From Thermosynechococcus sp. (GTDB taxonomy: Bacteria > Cyanobacteriota > Cyanobacteriia > Thermosynechococcales > Thermosynechococcaceae), in contig NZ_AP024678.1 in NCBI RefSeq assembly GCF_025999095.1, forward strand, positions 248,001 to 312,000: DNA of 64,000 nt, written 5' to 3'. The translations under genes and the position numbers were made by a program. Under the pieces are notes generated by a model. The model saw only the letters and a program-made list of their open reading frames with translations, made no database searches and had not been told where the DNA came from. Shown here piece after piece: positions 57,396 to 64,000 of this stretch (positions are counted from its first letter, which is position 1; each line of letters begins with the position of its first letter).

Positions 57396-57776
57396 ATTTC
57401 TGAACCACTTGCCCTCACCCAAAGCCTAAGGGGAACCCGTGAGATTCGCGATAACTATCAAGTGTTTCGCCTGACGGGTCTCATTGATGCGTTTTCTGAG
57501 TCGGCCTTTCGCAAGGTGATTAGTAAGTGTTTTGACGATGGGCCTGCCAACATTATCTTAGATCTTTCAAAAATTGAATTTATTGACAGCTCTGGCCTTG
57601 GCATCCTAGTCCAACTGGCCAAAAAAGCCCAGGAGCGGCAGGGGCAACTACAAATTGTCACCAACCCTCGCGTCACCCAAACCGTTAAACTGGTTCGCCT
57701 AGAAAATTTCTTGTCTCTTCAGCCAGATCTGGCGACGGCGATCGCCAAAATCAGTGGCGAATCCCCCTCCCAATAA
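57396..57776 (+). CDS. STAS-domain anti-sigma factor antagonist, probable ATT start
   Basis: 126 residues if started at ATT 57396. The body is a STAS domain: YQVFRLTGLIDAFSESAFRKVI, IILDLSKIEFIDSSGLGILVQLAKKA (the phosphorylatable Ser in DSSG) and LQIVTNPRVTQTVKLVRLENFL. It should bind a serine kinase anti-sigma factor or a related switch. A perfect AAAGGAGG (57383-57390) stands five bases before ATT. No ATG, GTG or TTG lies between that site and the first conserved residues. A TTG further upstream would be inside the leader. Confidence 0.85.
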   Translation: MSEPLALTQSLRGTREIRDNYQVFRLTGLIDAFSESAFRKVISKCFDDGPANIILDLSKIEFIDSSGLGILVQLAKKAQERQGQLQIVTNPRVTQTVKLVRLENFLSLQPDLATAIAKISGESPSQ

Positions 57777-57827
57777 AGCTGTGCTGGGCGTGGTAAAACC
57801 AAGGAGGGGTGCCCATATTGAACAATC

Positions 57828-58283
57828 ATGCTTGACTTTGGTGAACTGTTACCCCTGCAACCACCCAAGATTCCCGCCCATCAACTGCCTCCAGCGGCTT
57901 TGGCCTACTTTGGCGATGCCGTTTATGAGCTTTTTATCCGCTGGCTCTTTTTAACCCCTCCCCAACGCATCAATACCTACCACCGCCAGGTGGTGGCCCA
58001 TGTTCGTGCCGAAAGTCAAGCCCGCTATATGGACTTCCTTTGGCAGCATTGCACCGAAACCGAACGCGCTATTTTTCGTCAGGGTCGCAATGCGGCTACC
58101 GATGGCCCAAAACGAGTCGCTGCAAAAATTTACCGCCAGGCCACTGGCTTTGAAGCCTTACTGGGATACCTCTACCTCAGCAATCCGCAACGCCTACAGG
58201 AGATTTTTCAACTGCTTGAGGGACATATTCGCAATCAAATGAACGGCAGCATAGAGATAACCGAATCCCGTAATGAAATGTAA
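57828..58283 (+). CDS. mrnC: mini-ribonuclease III family protein
   Basis: 151 residues. It has the RNase III catalytic core without an RNA-binding domain: [18 protein letters not shown] (catalytic Asp), [23 protein letters not shown] and [13 protein letters not shown] (catalytic Glu). In Bacillus, Mini-III processes 23S rRNA; in Synechococcus PCC 7002, Mini-III homologs also act on 23S rRNA. It ends 15 bases before the ATP synthase operon. Confidence 0.88.
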   Translation: MLDFGELLPLQPPKIPAHQLPPAALAYFGDAVYELFIRWLFLTPPQRINTYHRQVVAHVRAESQARYMDFLWQHCTETERAIFRQGRNAATDGPKRVAAKIYRQATGFEALLGYLYLSNPQRLQEIFQLLEGHIRNQMNGSIEITESRNEM

Positions 58284-58298
58284 CCCCTGCGTGATAGG

Positions 58299-58769
58299 AT
58301 GCTTAGTGGCCAGTTCAAGGCATCCTCAAACGCTCCCGATTCCGCTGTGACCGTTCCCGATTCTGCTTCAGCATCCTCTGCGCCATCAACTGTTGCCAGC
58401 TCCCCAAAGAAGGGCGGCTCGATGGCGGAGTTTTATCAACTCTGTCGTGAATTATTCGCGACAAGCCTAGTGCTGATGGCAATCGCCTTTGGAGCGGTTT
58501 GGCTGATTTACGGCCTCAACACAGCACTCAATTATCTCCTGGGAGCAAGTGCTAGCCTAATTTATCTGCGGCTCCTTGCGCGTAATGTGGAGCGCTTGGG
58601 GAAAGACCAAAAAAAGCTGGGGAAAACACAGCTCCTTGTCGCCGTGGTTGTGATCATTCTCGCCGCCCGTTGGCAAGAGCTACACATTATTCCGGTGTTT
58701 TTGGGGTTCTTAACCTACAAAGCGGCAATTCTAGTCTACATGTTGCGTACGGTCTTGCCGTCGCCTTGA
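58299..58769 (+). CDS. atp1: ATP synthase protein I
   Basis: 156 residues. A Ser/Pro-rich N-terminus of about 45 residues precedes four hydrophobic segments (SLVLMAIAFGAVWLIY, LLGASASLIYLRLL, LLVAVVVIILAA, VFLGFLTYKAAILVYML). It corresponds to the poorly conserved first gene of cyanobacterial atp operons, a probable assembly factor for the c ring. It is 44 bases before atpB. Confidence 0.87.
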   Translation: MLSGQFKASSNAPDSAVTVPDSASASSAPSTVASSPKKGGSMAEFYQLCRELFATSLVLMAIAFGAVWLIYGLNTALNYLLGASASLIYLRLLARNVERLGKDQKKLGKTQLLVAVVVIILAARWQELHIIPVFLGFLTYKAAILVYMLRTVLPSP

Positions 58770-58813
58770 CGCTGGCTCACTGTAGTGCTTAAACAATCGA
58801 GCGCGGAGGCCTG

Positions 58814-59901
<1,088 letters not shown>

Positions 59902-59910
59902 TTAATTTTG

Positions 59911-59938
59911 GGGGGAAGGCTGGCATGAGCTTTCCCCT
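59911..59938 (+). other. hairpin between atpE and atpG
   Basis: GGGGAAGGCT (59912-59921) pairs with AGCTTTCCCC (59928-59937) with one G-U wobble over a 6-base loop, extendable by one G-U pair. No T run follows, so it is a stability or processing element rather than a full terminator. Confidence 0.55.
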
Positions 59939-59961
59939 AATCCCCCATTCTGGAGAGGCCA

Positions 59962-60378
59962 ATGTTTGATTTTGATGCCACCCTACCCCTGATGGCTGTG
60001 CAATTCTTGATCTTGACCGTCATTTTGAATGCGCTGCTGTACAAGCCCTTGGGTCAGGCGTTGGACAACCGGGACGAGTATATTCGCACCAATCTTCAAC
60101 AGGCCAAGGAGCAGTTGCAACAGGCCACTGAGCTGGCTCAACAATATGAGCAGGAGTTGGCCAGTACCCGTCGCCAAGCCCAAGCCCTGATTGAAGAGGC
60201 GAGAGCTGAGGCCCAAAAAATAGCCACCGCCGAAATTGCCGCCGCCCAGCGGGCCGTGCAAGCAGAGTTACTCAAGATGCAAGCAGAGCTAGACCAGCAA
60301 AAGCAGGCAACACTACAGGCGCTGGCGGGCCAAGTTGCCAGTTTGAGTGAGCAGTTATTAGCGAAGTTACTGGCCTAG
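59962..60378 (+). CDS. atpG: ATP synthase subunit b'
   Basis: 138 residues. One N-terminal membrane helix ([18 protein letters not shown]) is followed by a long Ala/Gln/Glu-rich helix. With subunit b it forms the heterodimeric peripheral stalk found in photosynthetic bacteria. It ends 11 bases before atpF. Confidence 0.95.
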   Translation: MFDFDATLPLMAVQFLILTVILNALLYKPLGQALDNRDEYIRTNLQQAKEQLQQATELAQQYEQELASTRRQAQALIEEARAEAQKIATAEIAAAQRAVQAELLKMQAELDQQKQATLQALAGQVASLSEQLLAKLLA

Positions 60379-60389
60379 GAGTGTGGGTC

Positions 60390-60920
60390 ATGGACGCAGT
60401 ATTTTTATTGGCAACGGAAGAGGTGGGGCATTTTGGCATTAACACCAATTTGCTCGAAACTAATGTGATCAACCTTGCCATCGTGATTGGGGTATTGGTG
60501 TATTTTGGTCGAGGCGTACTTGGCAAAACCTTGGGCGATCGCCAGAAACAAATTGCCACAGCCATTGCTGAGGCAGAAGAACGCCAGAAAGTGGCGGCAG
60601 CCCGCCTCGCCGAAGCCCAGCAAAAACTGACTCAGGCTAAACAGGAGGCACAACGGATTCGCGAGGATGCTCTTGCCCGTGCAAAGGCTGCCAAGGAAGA
60701 AATCATTGCCCAAGCCAAGCGGGAAATTGAGCGCTTGAAGGAAACTGCTTCCCAAGATACCAGTGCTGCCACTGAGCGGGCGATCGCCGAAATTCGTGAG
60801 CGGATTGCTGCTATGGCGCTGGCAGAGGCAGAAAACCAACTGAAAGCACGGTTGAGCCAAAATCCAGACCTTCAGCGCACCCTTGTTGATCGCAGTATTG
60901 CCCTACTAGGAGGCAAATGA
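60390..60920 (+). CDS. atpF: ATP synthase subunit b
   Basis: 176 residues from ATG 60390 (MDAVFLLATEEVGHFGINTNLLETN); a GTG at 60381 is the alternative. One membrane helix (VINLAIVIGVLVYFGRG) precedes a long helical stalk. The stop overlaps the ATG of atpD. Confidence 0.95.
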   Translation: MDAVFLLATEEVGHFGINTNLLETNVINLAIVIGVLVYFGRGVLGKTLGDRQKQIATAIAEAEERQKVAAARLAEAQQKLTQAKQEAQRIREDALARAKAAKEEIIAQAKREIERLKETASQDTSAATERAIAEIRERIAAMALAEAENQLKARLSQNPDLQRTLVDRSIALLGGK

Positions 60921-61474
60921 TGCAGACCACCGTTCGTGGTGAAGTTGTTGAACCCTATGCCGAGGCACTGCTGTCGTTGGCGCAAACCCACAACCTCATT
61001 GATCAGTTTCAGCAGGACACGCAATTGATTTTGGAACTGCTTGCCAGTTCCAGTGAACTGCAACAGTTTCTCGCAAATCCCCTGATTAAGCCTGAGGCCA
61101 AAAAGAATGTGCTGCGGCAGTTGACAGTGGATAAGGTGCACGGCTATTTCCTCAACTTCCTAATGTTGCTCGTGGATCGGCGGCGAATTAACTTTCTCGG
61201 TTCCATTTGTGAGCAGTACCGTGCCCTTGTGCGCAAACTCCGCAATGTGACCTTGGCGGAAGTGACCAGTGCCGTCGAACTCAATGACGATCAACGCCGT
61301 GCAGTGGTCGAAAAGGTCAAAACCATGACCGGTGCTGCCGATGTAGAGCTTGTCACTGCCTGTGATCCTGAACTGATTGGTGGCGTGGTCATTAAAGTTG
61401 GCTCCCAAATCTTTGATGCCAGCCTGCGGGGTCAACTCCGCCGCCTCAGTGTCACCTTGGCGCAAGCCGCCTAA
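60917..61474 (+). CDS. atpD: ATP synthase subunit delta
   Basis: 185 residues joining the stalk to F1. The OSCP-type domain begins VVEPYAEALLSLAQTHNLI, and the end CDPELIGGVVIKVGSQIFDASLRGQLRRL is diagnostic. ATG 60917 overlaps the previous stop; ATG 60920 is also possible. Confidence 0.96.
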   Translation: MMQTTVRGEVVEPYAEALLSLAQTHNLIDQFQQDTQLILELLASSSELQQFLANPLIKPEAKKNVLRQLTVDKVHGYFLNFLMLLVDRRRINFLGSICEQYRALVRKLRNVTLAEVTSAVELNDDQRRAVVEKVKTMTGAADVELVTACDPELIGGVVIKVGSQIFDASLRGQLRRLSVTLAQAA

Positions 61475-61488
61475 CATCTTCTTTGTAA

Positions 61489-63027
<1,539 letters not shown>

Positions 63028-63042
63028 GCATTACCTTACTTA

Positions 63043-63070
63043 GATCAAGATCAACAGATCAAGATCAACA
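63043..63070 (+). repeat. 14-bp perfect tandem repeat
   Basis: GATCAAGATCAACA occurs at 63043-63056 and 63057-63070, then a partial AATCAACA. It lies between the atpA stop and its terminator. Confidence 0.75.
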
Positions 63071-63086
63071 AATCAACAATGACTTG

Positions 63087-63118
63087 AACCTGCCCTCCAC
63101 CAAGGGTAGGTTTTTTTG
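63087..63118 (+). terminator. rho-independent terminator of the atp operon
   Basis: AACCTGCCCT pairs with AGGGTAGGTT (one G-U), with a 5-6 base loop, running directly into seven T. Clear and strong. Confidence 0.9.
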
Positions 63119-63266
63119 TCAATAGCCAATGTGGCGCTAGCTGGTAGCGGGTTAGAGAAAAAGGAGTATCAAAAATCATTGCAGTTTCGTTAATGAGGAC
63201 CCCTTAGCTTTGTATTCTCTCTTACACTGAGGATCCGCGGACAAACCTTTATCAAGGAGTTCTGTA

Positions 63267-64000
63267 GTGCGTGTCGTTGTCATGGCCGGTGGGAGTGGCA
63301 CTCGCCTACGCCCCCTCACCTGCGATCTACCCAAACCCATGGTGCCGGTGGTCAATCGTCCCATTGCCGAGCATATTCTCAATCTCCTGCGCCGCCATAG
63401 CCTTGATGATGTGGTCATGACATTGCACTATCTCCCCGATATCGTGCGGGACTATTTTGGCGATGGGAATGAGTTTGGGGTGCACCTGAGCTACGTCGTT
63501 GAAGAAGAGCAGCCCCTGGGCACGGCAGGGTCAGTGAAAAACATTGTCAATTTGCTCACAGATCCATTTTTGGTGGTCAGTGGCGATAGCATTACCGATG
63601 TTGATTTAACCGATGCCCTGCGTTTTCACCAGCAGCACGATGCTCCTGTCACCCTGATCCTTGCCCGTGTGCCTCAGCCAAAGGAGTTTGGGATTGTCTT
63701 TACCGATAGCGATGGCCGCGTGCGGCGGTTTCTCGAGAAGCCCTCAGCGGGGGAAGTCTTTACGGATACAGTCAATACGGGCATCTACATCCTCAGCCCC
63801 ACAGTTATGGATTACCTCAATGGCGGCATTGAGCGGGATTTTTCGCGGGATTTGTTCCCATTGCTGTTGCAGGCGGATGTGCCGATGTATGGCTATACCA
63901 CCGATGCCTACTGGTGCGATGTCGGCAGTCTCCAAACCTATCAACAGGTGCAACAGGATGCCCTCTATGGCCGAGTGCACTTGGAAATTCAGGGGCACGA
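63267..64000 (+). CDS. mannose-1-phosphate guanylyltransferase/NDP-sugar pyrophosphorylase (3' end missing)
   Basis: Open from GTG 63267 to the window end (244 residues seen). AAGGAG lies seven bases upstream. The N-terminus VVVMAGGSGTRLRPLTCDLPKPMVPV is the nucleotidyltransferase signature, later VSGDSITD and FLEKPS. It should make a nucleotide sugar such as GDP-mannose. Cyanobacterial members often carry a C-terminal phosphomannomutase-like domain, which would lie beyond the window. Confidence 0.92.
   Translation, partial: MRVVVMAGGSGTRLRPLTCDLPKPMVPVVNRPIAEHILNLLRRHSLDDVVMTLHYLPDIVRDYFGDGNEFGVHLSYVVEEEQPLGTAGSVKNIVNLLTDPFLVVSGDSITDVDLTDALRFHQQHDAPVTLILARVPQPKEFGIVFTDSDGRVRRFLEKPSAGEVFTDTVNTGIYILSPTVMDYLNGGIERDFSRDLFPLLLQADVPMYGYTTDAYWCDVGSLQTYQQVQQDALYGRVHLEIQGH

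Overview
The window comes from a thermophilic unicellular cyanobacterium of the Thermosynechococcus type. The evidence is a photosystem II subunit PsbX whose mature part is almost identical to the T. elongatus/vulcanus protein as I remember it, an H+-ATPase c subunit matching the same group, and many HIP1 palindromes (GCGATCGC). The genome is dense, with spacers that are mostly short. One position in PsbX (Ala where I recall Val in BP-1) suggests a related strain rather than BP-1 itself. I saw no prophage, insertion sequence or CRISPR array. The only clear gene debris is a short coiled-coil fragment after tRNA-Arg.

Layout. 1-6.7 kb: the C-terminal part of an M1 aminopeptidase with HEAT-like repeats, trpS, a zinc-ribbon membrane protein, a hidden 44-residue gene on the minus strand, and a receiver-like/GAF/GGDEF/EAL protein whose GAF domain has the two cysteines of a DXCF cyanobacteriochrome. 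6.9-12.1 kb: an ABC operon of NrtABCD/CmpABCD type that I assign to bicarbonate (cmpABCD). 12.2-13.6 kb: a small unknown gene, a livF/natE-type ATPase, tRNA-Arg(CCG) and a gene remnant. 13.6-17.7 kb: a DUF4079 membrane protein facing the ctaCDE cytochrome oxidase operon. 17.8-25.2 kb: phosphodiester glycosidase, psbX, ycf66, an NTF2-like secreted protein, minCDE, cruG-like glycosyltransferase and a methionine gamma-lyase family enzyme. 25.2-32.7 kb: a frameshifted glycosyltransferase, small membrane proteins, DUF760, ebsA with a phosphotransacetylase-like gene, a phytase-like esterase, tic22 and corA. 32.8-44.7 kb: a UbiA prenyltransferase, comB, psb32, lepB with a damaged or unusual 5' end, a multi-span membrane protein, an omega-amino acid aminotransferase, a VOC protein, a glutaredoxin-like protein, a TrkA/KtrA-type protein, EcfT/CbiQ, cruF and priA. 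45.1-57.3 kb: bifunctional putA, a MidA-type methyltransferase, sqdX, a fibrillin-family protein, a coiled-coil protein, an FMN reductase, hemB, a NUDIX hydrolase, map, photolyase and a small secreted protein. 57.3-63.1 kb: a STAS protein with a probable AUU start, mini-RNase III and the ATP synthase operon atp1-B-E-G-F-D-A, ending in a strong terminator. From 63.27 kb: the start of a nucleotidyltransferase that runs off the window.

Most of the window serves photosynthetic bioenergetics: PSII assembly and repair (psbX, psb32), ATP synthase, terminal oxidase, carbon acquisition (cmp), quinone, heme and carotenoid-glycoside synthesis, and sulfolipid. The points most worth a second look are the cyanobacteriochrome-like c-di-GMP enzyme, two apparent one-base frameshifts (glycosyltransferase and lepB), a candidate AUU start codon, four convergent gene pairs whose stop codons interlock in one tetranucleotide, and a recurrent class of perfect 8-15 bp tandem duplications in spacers. 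I found no clearly new multi-gene system.
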